Positions 1 through 6,984 of a DNA stretch of 20,435 nucleotides are shown one piece after another; within the stretch, counting starts at the first letter, position 1; the number at the start of each line of letters is the position of its first letter. The stretch lies in NCBI GenBank assembly GCA_027019045.1, contig JALUXI010000047.1:1-20435 (forward strand), in the 5' to 3' direction. The stretch comes from Piscirickettsiaceae bacterium. GTDB lineage: Bacteria > Pseudomonadota > Gammaproteobacteria > Thiomicrospirales > Thiomicrospiraceae. The translations under genes were made by a program, and so were the position numbers. The notes below the pieces were generated by a model. The model had not been told where the DNA came from. It saw only the letters and a list, made by a program, of their open reading frames with translations, and did not search any database.

Positions 1-1269
1 AGGGCGTTTGCCTTGATCTCGTTCACCACCACAGCCAAACACCACCGTTAAGGGCGGGTTGTTTGCGCTTAAATGCTGCCTAAATGCCAAGAGTGCTTGG
101 CGTAAACCGTCAGGCGTATGGGCATAATCCACCACGACTTGTGGTTGTGTCACACAGGCTTGTTGATTGACTCTTTGCATCCGTCCGGTGACCGGCTGTA
201 AATTTGACAAAGAGGAAACGGCCACCTGAAAATCACTGTCCAAACTGAGTACACTGCCCAATGCACACAAAACATTCTCTGCATTAAAGCGCCCCAACAA
301 GGAGACCTGGCAAGGCACACACTGTTGCTTAAAGACAACTGAACCCTGCAAGCCATTCGGTTCAAATTGCCACCCTTTGCAATGCAGCATGGCCGTGCGA
401 TTCAATCCATAACTCAAACAGTCCACATTGGGCAAACTTTCAGCCAAAGAGATGAGGCTCTGACCCAGCTCATCTTCACTATTGACCACCCAGCATACTT
501 GAGACTGTGAGGCAGCGACCTGTTCAAAAAATTGCTTTTTGGTTTGACGATAGGCCGCTTCACTGCCATGAAAATCGAGATGATCACGCGTGACTTGAGT
601 CAGCGCCTGCACTGCAAACTGCACACGGTCAATTCGCCCTAATGCCACCGCATGCGAAGAAACCTCCATCACCACCGCTTTTGCCCCCGCCAGCGCAAAG
701 TGCGCCAACTGACGATGTACTGTCACGACCTCAGGCGTCGTATTAGGGGAAGGCTTCAGATCCGATATAAAACCCAATCCCAAGGTCCCGATCAATGCCG
801 TCTGAATCCCTTGGGCTTCCAGAAGCTGAGCGGTGTAAAAAGCGGTAGAGGTTTTGCCATTGGTTCCGGTAATGCCAATCGCCTGAAGCTGCTTAGAGGG
901 TGAATCATAAAACCAATCCGCCAATTCTGCTAAAAGCGCCTCCAAATTAGGCACTTCAATCACCCCAACCCCTTGCTGTCGAAGAGATTCAATTTTATTT
1001 AAAATCTCCGCATCCTCAGTTTGAGGTGTCAATACCGCTACCACAGGCGTGTCTGCAGAAATATAGTTCAATCCATGCGCATGCAGCCCAGGCAAAGCGA
1101 TAAAAAGCGTCTGCTCCCCTTCCTTTTCCAAGGTTCTGCTATCTGTTGTCAATTCTGACACTACTTTATCGGGCATATTTTCCACCAGCGGGACTGGGGA
1201 TTTTGACAAAATTTGCAACTTTTCCAGTACAGCATGCAGAGGCTTATTCCATGGTCTAGCGAGACTCAC
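1..1269 (-). CDS. murE: UDP-MurNAc-tripeptide synthetase MurE (3' end outside window)
   Basis: Cytoplasmic Mur ligase. In Gram-negative bacteria it normally adds meso-diaminopimelate to UDP-MurNAc-L-Ala-D-Glu in an ATP-dependent step of peptidoglycan synthesis. Translating the minus strand gives 423 codons open to the window edge. Visible motifs are the Mur ligase P-loop GITGTNGKTS, SSHAVALGRID, QVTRDHLDFHG, VVDYAHTPDGL and, at the edge, VFGCGGERDQGKRP. E. coli MurE is about 495 residues, so some 70 C-terminal residues are missing, including the DNPR motif that selects diaminopimelate; the amino acid added is therefore inferred. The start is a GTG that overlaps the ftsI stop codon as GTGA, implying translational coupling as the sixth gene of the mra operon. 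Confidence 0.95.
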   Translation of the reverse strand, partial: MSLARPWNKPLHAVLEKLQILSKSPVPLVENMPDKVVSELTTDSRTLEKEGEQTLFIALPGLHAHGLNYISADTPVVAVLTPQTEDAEILNKIESLRQQGVGVIEVPNLEALLAELADWFYDSPSKQLQAIGITGTNGKTSTAFYTAQLLEAQGIQTALIGTLGLGFISDLKPSPNTTPEVVTVHRQLAHFALAGAKAVVMEVSSHAVALGRIDRVQFAVQALTQVTRDHLDFHGSEAAYRQTKKQFFEQVAASQSQVCWVVNSEDELGQSLISLAESLPNVDCLSYGLNRTAMLHCKGWQFEPNGLQGSVVFKQQCVPCQVSLLGRFNAENVLCALGSVLSLDSDFQVAVSSLSNLQPVTGRMQRVNQQACVTQPQVVVDYAHTPDGLRQALLAFRQHLSANNPPLTVVFGCGGERDQGKRP

Positions 1270-3050
1270 TCTTCTGTCTCCCTCTGGTCAGTTTTTTCCA
1301 CTGAATCCATTTCTGACTGTGCTGGCGTCATTTTTTCGGCCGCTAGCGCTTGCTGTCGTGCTTGAATCTCTTGTTGTTTTGTCATGGCATCAAATGGAAC
1401 ATGGCGCAAACGCAAGGCCTCTTGCATCACCTCTTTAAAAATAGGCGCGGCGACCAGTCCGCCATAATAGATTCCACGACTGGGTTGGTTGACCACCACC
1501 GCCATAACAAAACGGGGATTAGATACAGGTGCAATGCCAGCAAACAGTGAACGGTATTCATTTTTTTCATAGCCCCCAACTTTAGTTTTATGCACTGTCC
1601 CTGTTTTACCCGCAACACGATAACCCTCAATAGCCGCCTTAGGTGCTGTCCCGCCTTTTTCTGTCACTGCCTCCATCATTCGTAACACTTTATCCGCAAC
1701 CTGAGGCGAAACCACCTGCTTCGCCTCCTCAGGATGCTCATCACTTTTTTTCAATAATGAAAGTGGCAATATCTCACCGTGATTGGCAAACAGGAGATAG
1801 GCGTGTGCTAATTGCAATAGTGTAATATTGAAACCATACCCATAAGAAGCAGAGGTTTGATCCACCTTGCCCCAAGCTTGATAAGTTTTTAAGTGGCCTG
1901 GTACTTCACCTGGCAAAAACAGCCCACTATCTTGCCCAAAACCAAGCTGATGATAAAGTGACCACTCTTGCTCAGGTGTCATCTTAAGTGCAATTTTGGA
2001 TACACCAATATTGCTGGAATGTTTAATAATCCCTGCGGGGGTCAGTAATCCATGATTACGGGTGTCTGAAATAACCCGATCTTCCACTTTAAAATACCCT
2101 GGAGCCGTTTGAATTTGAGTCTTCTCATCAATCAACCCTAAATCAAGTGCCTTGGCAATAACAAACGGCTTAACTGTTGAACCAGGCTCAATGACATCGG
2201 TAATTACACGATTGCGAAGTGCACGCCCTTTTAATTGACTACGGTCATTGGGATTATAGGCTAGCAAACTGACCATCGCCAAGACCTCTCCCGTTTTTGC
2301 ATCCAATACCACTGCAGAAGCCGATTGTGCTTGATGAATAATCATCGCTTTTTTTAAGGCACGGAAAGTAAAATATTGAATATCTTTATCAATACTCAAT
2401 ACAATAGGATGCCCCGCTTTAGCCGCTTTAACATCCTTCACAAATTTTACAATATGCCCAGCTCGATCCTTAATTACCTGCTCCTGACCAGGTACGCCTT
2501 GCAACCAATCATTATAGGTAAATTCAATCCCATCAATACCTTGATCATCAATATTCGTGTAACCCACCACATGCGCCGTTACAGAACCCGATGGATAATA
2601 GCGTTTAAAGCGGTCTTCAATATAGACCCCTGGAATATCCAACCGACTGAGTTTAGCCCCTAAATCAGGCAAAGCTTGCCGCTTAAGATACATAAAACGC
2701 TTATGCTGATACGCTTTTAGCTTAAGTTTTAAATCTTCCAAAGAAATATTTAACGCCTTTGCCAAAATCGGTAATTTATCTAGGTGTTGAGAAAGAATTT
2801 TTGGATCTGCCCAGATATCTAAAACCGCCGTACTCAATGCAAGCAAATCACCATTCCGATCAAAAATCTCCCCTCTAGGGGCAGGTATTTTCATCATTCG
2901 AATTTGCCGTTTATTCCCTTCCGAGTTTAAAAAATCATGCTCATGAATTTGCACATAATACGCACGACCTAAAACAGCCATCACAACCGCCACAATGACA
3001 AGCAAAACCAGACTGTCCCGTCCTACGAGATTTTTAAGCAACATTTTCAT
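1266..3050 (-). CDS. ftsI: Peptidoglycan D,D-transpeptidase FtsI (PBP3)
   Basis: Class B penicillin-binding protein that cross-links septal peptidoglycan in the periplasm as part of the divisome with FtsW. It has 594 residues (E. coli 588). There is one N-terminal membrane anchor at about residues 12-30, a PBP dimerisation-type region starting near the PRGEIFDRNG motif (about residue 58), then the transpeptidase domain. The active-site triad is intact: the serine of EPGSTVKPF (S291 in an SxxK motif), S345-S346-N347 and K482-T483-G484. The last 40 or so residues are charged and low in complexity. Its ATG overlaps the ftsL stop codon by one base (TAATG), so the two are probably translated together. 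The order ftsL-ftsI-murE is the standard dcw order. Confidence 0.97.
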   Translation of the reverse strand: MKMLLKNLVGRDSLVLLVIVAVVMAVLGRAYYVQIHEHDFLNSEGNKRQIRMMKIPAPRGEIFDRNGDLLALSTAVLDIWADPKILSQHLDKLPILAKALNISLEDLKLKLKAYQHKRFMYLKRQALPDLGAKLSRLDIPGVYIEDRFKRYYPSGSVTAHVVGYTNIDDQGIDGIEFTYNDWLQGVPGQEQVIKDRAGHIVKFVKDVKAAKAGHPIVLSIDKDIQYFTFRALKKAMIIHQAQSASAVVLDAKTGEVLAMVSLLAYNPNDRSQLKGRALRNRVITDVIEPGSTVKPFVIAKALDLGLIDEKTQIQTAPGYFKVEDRVISDTRNHGLLTPAGIIKHSSNIGVSKIALKMTPEQEWSLYHQLGFGQDSGLFLPGEVPGHLKTYQAWGKVDQTSASYGYGFNITLLQLAHAYLLFANHGEILPLSLLKKSDEHPEEAKQVVSPQVADKVLRMMEAVTEKGGTAPKAAIEGYRVAGKTGTVHKTKVGGYEKNEYRSLFAGIAPVSNPRFVMAVVVNQPSRGIYYGGLVAAPIFKEVMQEALRLRHVPFDAMTKQQEIQARQQALAAEKMTPAQSEMDSVEKTDQRETEE

Positions 3051-3430
3051 TATGGAAGCGTACCACTTTTTTGAGACTGTAAAGCCTTATGCTGTTTAGG
3101 CAACAAATCAATGCTCTGAAAATTATGTAATTGAGGATTTTTTTCCAACCTAAGATGTAATTTCTGTTCTGCAATCTGGCGTACCCGTGCACGGGCGGTT
3201 AAATGAGACTGCTCTAACATCAACTTTCCCCATTCAGCCTTTAACTGCTGATGCATTTTCAAATCTTGGGAATAACGCGTTTCTAAATGCCTGACCTGAT
3301 GTTGCAGCCACACACCGCTTAGCGCTAACCCTAATGCAACCAATAATAAAAAAACTGGCAACCATAAAAAAAGCCCACCCGACCAGTCAAACTGGCGGGC
3401 AGGCTTAGGGAGTCGGTTCCAACGCATCAT
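3050..3430 (-). CDS. ftsL: Cell division protein FtsL
   Basis: Small bitopic divisome protein that forms the FtsQ-FtsB-FtsL complex and helps activate FtsW-FtsI. It has 126 residues (E. coli 121). A basic cytoplasmic N-terminus is followed by one hydrophobic segment at about residues 20-43, then a periplasmic helical part with heptad-like spacing consistent with a coiled coil. FtsL diverges strongly in sequence, so the call rests on size, topology and position immediately before ftsI. Two ATG codons in tandem begin the frame and no clear Shine-Dalgarno sequence precedes them. The gap to the ftsZ stop upstream is 29 bp, so translation may depend on coupling to ftsZ. Confidence 0.9.
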   Translation of the reverse strand: MMRWNRLPKPARQFDWSGGLFLWLPVFLLLVALGLALSGVWLQHQVRHLETRYSQDLKMHQQLKAEWGKLMLEQSHLTARARVRQIAEQKLHLRLEKNPQLHNFQSIDLLPKQHKALQSQKSGTLP

Positions 3431-3459
3431 CAGATTAAACTATCGTTAGACATCTCACA

Positions 3460-4734
3460 CTAATCTGCTTGTTTGCGTAAAAAGACAGGAATATCCCAAT
3501 AATTTTCATCACGAGTATCCGTTGCAATCCCACCATTAACTGCGACACGACTCACAATCTCAGATACCCCTTTAGGCATATTGGCTTGTGCCTTATTTTG
3601 TGCTGAGCGGAGATGGGAAACCGAAGCGTGAACATCGGCTTGAGCTTGTGAGCGTACAACTTCTGTAATGACCTTTTCATCAGCATTCTGTGTAGGAACC
3701 ACTTTCGCTTCAGTTTTAGGTAGATTAACATCCACCGCTTCAACCGCCTCGATCGTTCTAGAGCGAGTATTCTGCTGAGCCACCTCTTCTAAACCTGTTG
3801 CAACCACTGTCACTCGAACTTCATCCGTCATGGTTTCATCAATCGAAGTCCCAATAATCACACGGGCGCCTTCTGCCGCAACCTCTTCAATCAAATCACC
3901 CACTTCATTGAACTCACCCAAAGTAAAGTCCAATCCACTGGTAATATTCACCAACAATCCACGCGCGCCTGAGACTGTCACTTCTTCCAACAGTGGGTTT
4001 GCAATCGCTTTTTGTGCTGCTTTGACCGCACGATCCTCACCTGTGGCATGCCCCATGCCCATCATTGCCATACCGCGTTCACTCATCACCGTACGCAAAT
4101 CTTCAAAATCCACATTGATCAACCCAGGACGCGTGACCAATTCTGAAATCCCTTGCACCGCACCATGCAAAACTTCATTGGCATAGTCAAATGCTTTTGC
4201 TAAGACAAAGTCCTTGCCCAACACCTTTAATAATTTATCATTCGGAACAGTAATGAGAGAGTCAACATGTTGTGTCAGTTCAGCAATCCCCTGCTCGGCC
4301 ACTTTCTCACGGCGTTCAAAACGGAAGGGTTTAGAGACCACACCCACCGTCAAGATACCCATTTCACGCGCGGCTTGTGCCACCACCGGTGCAGCACCCG
4401 TTCCCGTACCGCCACCCATGCCCGCGGTAATAAAGACCATATCTGCCCCGCGAATGGACTCTTTAACCTGCTCAATATTCTGCTGTGCCGCTTCCCCTCC
4501 TTTTGAAGGATCTGCACCTGCACCCAAACCGCTCTCACCCAATTGGATTTTGACATCGGCCGATGAACGCGTCAATGCTTGGGCATCCGTATTGGCTACA
4601 ATAAAGTCCACTCCTTCCACGGCTGAACGCACCATGTAATCCACGGCATTTCCACCGCCACCACCTAGGCCGACGACTTTAATGATTGGCATCCCATCTA
4701 TCTGGGTTTGGCTGGTCTCTTTTCCTACAAACAT
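3460..4734 (-). CDS. ftsZ: Cell division GTPase FtsZ, unusual location and partly divergent
   Basis: Tubulin-like GTPase that polymerises into the Z-ring at mid-cell. It has 424 residues, slightly longer than E. coli FtsZ (383) because of a longer C-terminal linker (about 316-405). The nucleotide-binding GGGGGN loop (about 24-29), the tubulin signature GGGTGTG (107-113), the T7 loop with N207-D209-D212, and a complete C-terminal peptide (WDIPVFLRKQAD, 413-424) that would bind FtsA or ZipA are all present. Odd points: the usual GLGAGANPEVGR reads GLGAGADPSKGG, and the usual FEG-plus-basic segment after PF is shortened to PFRFERREK, the region of a GTP-contacting arginine in E. coli. The ATG at 4734 is chosen over an upstream TTG because the SD GAGGGGAG (4743-4750) sits 8 nt before it. 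It lies between rsmH and ftsL, where ftsZ is not normally found. A second copy elsewhere is likely but not visible. Confidence 0.95.
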   Translation of the reverse strand: MFVGKETSQTQIDGMPIIKVVGLGGGGGNAVDYMVRSAVEGVDFIVANTDAQALTRSSADVKIQLGESGLGAGADPSKGGEAAQQNIEQVKESIRGADMVFITAGMGGGTGTGAAPVVAQAAREMGILTVGVVSKPFRFERREKVAEQGIAELTQHVDSLITVPNDKLLKVLGKDFVLAKAFDYANEVLHGAVQGISELVTRPGLINVDFEDLRTVMSERGMAMMGMGHATGEDRAVKAAQKAIANPLLEEVTVSGARGLLVNITSGLDFTLGEFNEVGDLIEEVAAEGARVIIGTSIDETMTDEVRVTVVATGLEEVAQQNTRSRTIEAVEAVDVNLPKTEAKVVPTQNADEKVITEVVRSQAQADVHASVSHLRSAQNKAQANMPKGVSEIVSRVAVNGGIATDTRDENYWDIPVFLRKQAD

Positions 4735-4742
4735 GACATTGA

Positions 4743-4750
4743 CTCCCCTC
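4743..4750 (-). promoter_or_regulatory. Shine-Dalgarno sequence of ftsZ
   Basis: The minus strand reads GAGGGGAG, 8 nt before the ATG at 4734. It decides the ftsZ start and rules out the in-frame TTG at 4752, which would place the ribosome site inside the coding region. Confidence 0.75.
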
Positions 4751-4761
4751 AATGATTACTT

Positions 4762-4778
4762 AAGTGCTTTGTGCACTT
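4762..4778 (-). other. Inverted repeat in the rsmH-ftsZ gap
   Basis: A perfect 6-bp inverted repeat, AAGTGC-ACAAA-GCACTT on the coding (minus) strand, lies in the 57-bp gap between the rsmH stop and the ftsZ start. In the polycistronic mRNA it could form a small hairpin upstream of the ftsZ ribosome site. There is no U-run, so it is not an intrinsic terminator. Its role is unknown; RNA processing or a protein-binding site are possibilities. Confidence 0.45.
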
Positions 4779-4791
4779 TGTACGGTCTAAC

Positions 4792-5718
4792 TTATAACTT
4801 CTCCGCAACACGCAATACAGCACTGCGTGCTCTCGGATTCTGTTCCTGTTCCATCTTAGATGGAAAAATCGGTTTCCCCACTCGTTTCAGTACAGGCTCA
4901 ATGCCGCCCATCGGGACTGGGGATTCTGGAAACAAGTCAATAAATTGAGACTTGTCTCGCATAAACTGTTTCACAATGCGGTCTTCTAATGAATGAAAGC
5001 TAATCACAGATAATCTTCCACCGGGTGCTAACACCTTTACCGCCCCTTCCAATACTTGATGCAGCGCATCCAACTCACCATTCACCGCAATACGAATCGC
5101 TTGAAAGGTGCGCGTGGCTGGGTGTTTGTTTTTTTCGGTCTTTGGCGAAATTTGCTTGACCAGCTCCGCCAACTCTAAAGTGGTATGCAACTTATCTTCA
5201 GCAATCGCCTCTTTAATCACTCTTGCAATGCGCCCCGCATACCGCTCTTCACCATACTGGCTCAACACTTTCTTTAAGTCGGCCTCCGACACCTGTTGCA
5301 ACCACGCTTTTGCACTTAACCCCGATTCTGGGTTCATCCGCATATCCAGTGGACCTTCTCGCATAAAACTAAAGCCACGACTCGCATCATCTAGCTGGGG
5401 GGAGGAAACGCCTAGATCTAACAGCACACCATTCACTTTCCCCACCCAATCTCGCATTTCGCAATAGGCTTCAATATCGGCAAAGCTACCTGCCTGAATT
5501 TCAAAACGAGGGTCTTTAAAATGGGTTTTCGCATAAGCAATGGCGGTTGGATCTTGGTCAATTCCCATCAACCGACCCTTTTCACCCAAAGCTTGCAGAA
5601 TCAATCGACTATGACCTCCTCGACCAAAAGTGCCATCTATATAGCATCCATCTGGTTGAATATTCAGAGCATCGACTGATTCTTTCAATAGCACTGAGTC
5701 ATGCGAAAAATCTGTCAT
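4792..5718 (-). CDS. rsmH: 16S rRNA (cytosine-1402-N4)-methyltransferase RsmH
   Basis: SAM-dependent methyltransferase (formerly MraW) that methylates N4 of C1402 in 16S rRNA near the P-site; RsmI, also in this window, methylates the ribose of the same nucleotide. It has 308 residues, close to E. coli (313). Motifs: HDSVLLKESVDAL at the N-terminus, the SAM-binding DGTFGRGGHS (about 29-38), LLDLGVSSPQLDDASRGFSF in the middle, and SVISFHSLEDRIVKQF near the C-terminus. It starts 3 nt after the mraZ stop codon, so it is very probably co-transcribed and coupled with mraZ. Confidence 0.97.
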   Translation of the reverse strand: MTDFSHDSVLLKESVDALNIQPDGCYIDGTFGRGGHSRLILQALGEKGRLMGIDQDPTAIAYAKTHFKDPRFEIQAGSFADIEAYCEMRDWVGKVNGVLLDLGVSSPQLDDASRGFSFMREGPLDMRMNPESGLSAKAWLQQVSEADLKKVLSQYGEERYAGRIARVIKEAIAEDKLHTTLELAELVKQISPKTEKNKHPATRTFQAIRIAVNGELDALHQVLEGAVKVLAPGGRLSVISFHSLEDRIVKQFMRDKSQFIDLFPESPVPMGGIEPVLKRVGKPIFPSKMEQEQNPRARSAVLRVAEKL

Positions 5719-5721
5719 CGA

Positions 5722-6180
5722 TTAAATACTCAAGCTCGCCAAGGCTTCGGAAGGTTGTGTCGTCGCCGCTTCATCCAACATTTCTGGACGGCTCGTATCC
5801 CACTCTTCTTGAGACCATAATTCAAATTTATTCCCCTGCCCCAATAAGACCGCTGCTTTCTCCAACTTGGCGTGTTCTCGCAACATAGGTGGAATCAAAA
5901 CGCGTCCTTGGACATCCATCTCAACTTCGGTTGCGTGACCTAATAACAAACGCTGATAATTACGCGTTTGAGGGTCGGTATTGGGAAGTGACATTAACTT
6001 TCGCTCAATCACCTCCCACTCATCCAAGGTGTAGACCAATAGGCAAGGGCTATGTAGATCAATGGTGATGACTAACTGCTTTTCACTCGCTTCTGCAATC
6101 GACTCACGATACCGCTTGGGGATCGCAATGCGCCCCTTCGTATCCATATTGATTGCATTGATGCCTCGAAAAAACAGCAT
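5722..6180 (-). CDS. mraZ: Transcriptional regulator MraZ
   Basis: DNA-binding protein of the SpoVT/AbrB-like swapped-hairpin fold that controls its own operon in studied bacteria. It has 152 residues (the family's usual length). Two repeated halves are visible: MDTKGRIAIPKRYR (about 12-25) and MDVQGRVLIPPMLREHA in the second half. It is the first gene of the operon, and four matching box repeats lie directly upstream, so autoregulation is the likely mode. The start ATG is preceded only by a weak GTGGAA-like ribosome site that overlaps the last MraZ box. Confidence 0.97.
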   Translation of the reverse strand: MLFFRGINAINMDTKGRIAIPKRYRESIAEASEKQLVITIDLHSPCLLVYTLDEWEVIERKLMSLPNTDPQTRNYQRLLLGHATEVEMDVQGRVLIPPMLREHAKLEKAAVLLGQGNKFELWSQEEWDTSRPEMLDEAATTQPSEALASLSI

Positions 6181-6187
6181 TTAATTT

Positions 6188-6222
6188 CCACTTTTCACCA
6201 CTTTTCACCACTGGGCACCACT
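6188..6222 (-). promoter_or_regulatory. MraZ operator: four direct repeats with 10-bp spacing
   Basis: On the minus strand AGTGG occurs four times at exact 10-bp steps (plus-strand CCACT at 6188, 6198, 6208 and 6218), mostly within a longer AGTGGTGNNN unit; the inner repeats also read AAAGTGG. Direct repeats of this kind just upstream of mraZ are the known type of MraZ binding site (TGGGN in E. coli, AAAGTG[T/G] in Mycoplasma). The first box overlaps the -10 element and the last overlaps the likely ribosome site. Bound MraZ could therefore block transcription of the whole operon. Binding is inferred. Confidence 0.85.
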
Positions 6223-6248
6223 ATATGTATTTTTTTGGGCACTGTCAA
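6220..6248 (-). promoter_or_regulatory. Sigma70 promoter of the mra/dcw operon
   Basis: On the minus strand a perfect -35 TTGACA (6248-6243) is followed after 17 bp by TATAGT (6225-6220). Transcription would start near 6213, giving a leader of about 33 nt before the mraZ ATG. The spacer contains a run of seven A. The overlap with the first MraZ box supports a repressible promoter. Confidence 0.85.
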
Positions 6249-6516
6249 CCGCCACACAACGAGAAGCCTTGAAAAGACAACAACTTATATCAACAACATA
6301 AAACAACAAACACAAATACCATTCTCTTTATAATTCAACACTTTATAAACAAATAAAAACAATTTACTTTACATAAACACAATAATTTCATAGATAGAAT
6401 AAGCTTATATTCAATCCTTGCCATACTAGATGTAGTATTTAAAAAACATAAATTTCATAAATGTAGTGTTTTAAGAAAAATGAGACAAAGTGAGGAATTT
6501 TTTTGAAAATTTTTGC
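6249..6516. other. AT-rich intergenic stretch without a gene
   Basis: About 270 bp of strongly AT-rich DNA between the mra promoter and the rnpB terminator. I see no coding frame, tRNA or clear promoter. The only structure is a near-repeat of ATGTAGTRTTT at 6430 and 6461, 31 bp apart in the same orientation. It could act as an upstream element or a bent spacer, but nothing proves a role. Confidence 0.6.
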
Positions 6517-6555
6517 AAAAAAAACCTCTGCTGATTTCTCAAGCAGAGGTTTTTT
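6517..6555 (-). terminator. Intrinsic terminator of rnpB (bidirectional)
   Basis: The minus strand has a stem of CCTCTGC paired with GCAGAGG, extended by TGA/TCA around a GAAA tetraloop with one bulged T, followed by eight T (plus-strand A-run 6517-6524). On the plus strand the same stem (6525-6549) is followed by six T (6550-6555), so it could stop transcription both ways. It lies just past the rnpB 3' end. Confidence 0.9.
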
Positions 6556-6557
6556 AC

Positions 6558-6943
6558 TCATCAAGTGGGTCTATAAGCCGGGTTCTGTCCCTTTTCAGGG
6601 TGACAATCATTCATCTACGACTTGCATCACTACAAGCCTCTAGCAACCTACCCGAAAACAAGGAGCGAGCCACACCTTGCGCCCGAAGGCGCGTGTTTTC
6701 CTATTTGGTCTTGCACCAGATGGGGTTTACCTTGCCACAGACGGTTACCCGCTGCGCGGTGCGCTCTTACCGCACCATTTCACCCTTACCTGTGATGGTC
6801 AAAACCATCCATCGGCGGTTTACTTTCTGCTGCACTTTCCGTCGGCTCACGCCGCCCAGCCGTTAGCTGGCATCTTGCTCTGTGGTGCCCGGACTTTCCT
6901 CGTGCTGTCACAAAAACACCACGCGATTGTCCAACCCACTTAA
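6558..6943 (-). ncRNA. rnpB: RNase P RNA (type A)
   Basis: Catalytic RNA subunit of RNase P, which removes 5' leaders from tRNA precursors. The minus strand shows the hallmark blocks: GAGGAAAGTCCGGGC near the 5' end, AGAAAGTAAACCGCC and GGTAAGGGTGAAA in the middle, and ACAGAACCCGGCTTATAG near the 3' end. The terminal AAGTGGGT and GACCCACTT pair to form the P1 stem. Length is about 385 nt, typical of bacterial type A. Ends are placed from the P1 stem and may be off by a few bases. A strong promoter and an intrinsic terminator bracket it. Confidence 0.97.
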
Positions 6944-6955
6944 TGAAGAGACGAG

Positions 6956-6984
6956 ATTATGAATCACAAGCCCGCATCTGTCAA
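6956..6984 (-). promoter_or_regulatory. Sigma70 promoter of rnpB
   Basis: The minus strand reads TTGACA (6984-6979), a 17-bp spacer, then CATAAT (6961-6956), about 13 bp before the predicted RNA 5' end. The -35 begins directly after the rsmI stop codon. This is a strong consensus promoter, as expected for a stable RNA. Confidence 0.85.

Noticed and set aside
4214..4639. Long plus-strand open frames inside ftsZ (also 3830-4186)
   Set aside because: They are antisense to a clearly coding ftsZ, show no recognisable motif, and are explained by codon bias of the real gene.
6188..6222. 10-bp repeats considered as a CRISPR-like or satellite array
   Set aside because: Only four units of 10 bp without spacers of CRISPR size; position at the mraZ promoter fits MraZ boxes.
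6513..6943. Plus-strand open frames across the rnpB region
   Set aside because: The region matches RNase P RNA on the minus strand with its own promoter and terminator; the frames are chance products.
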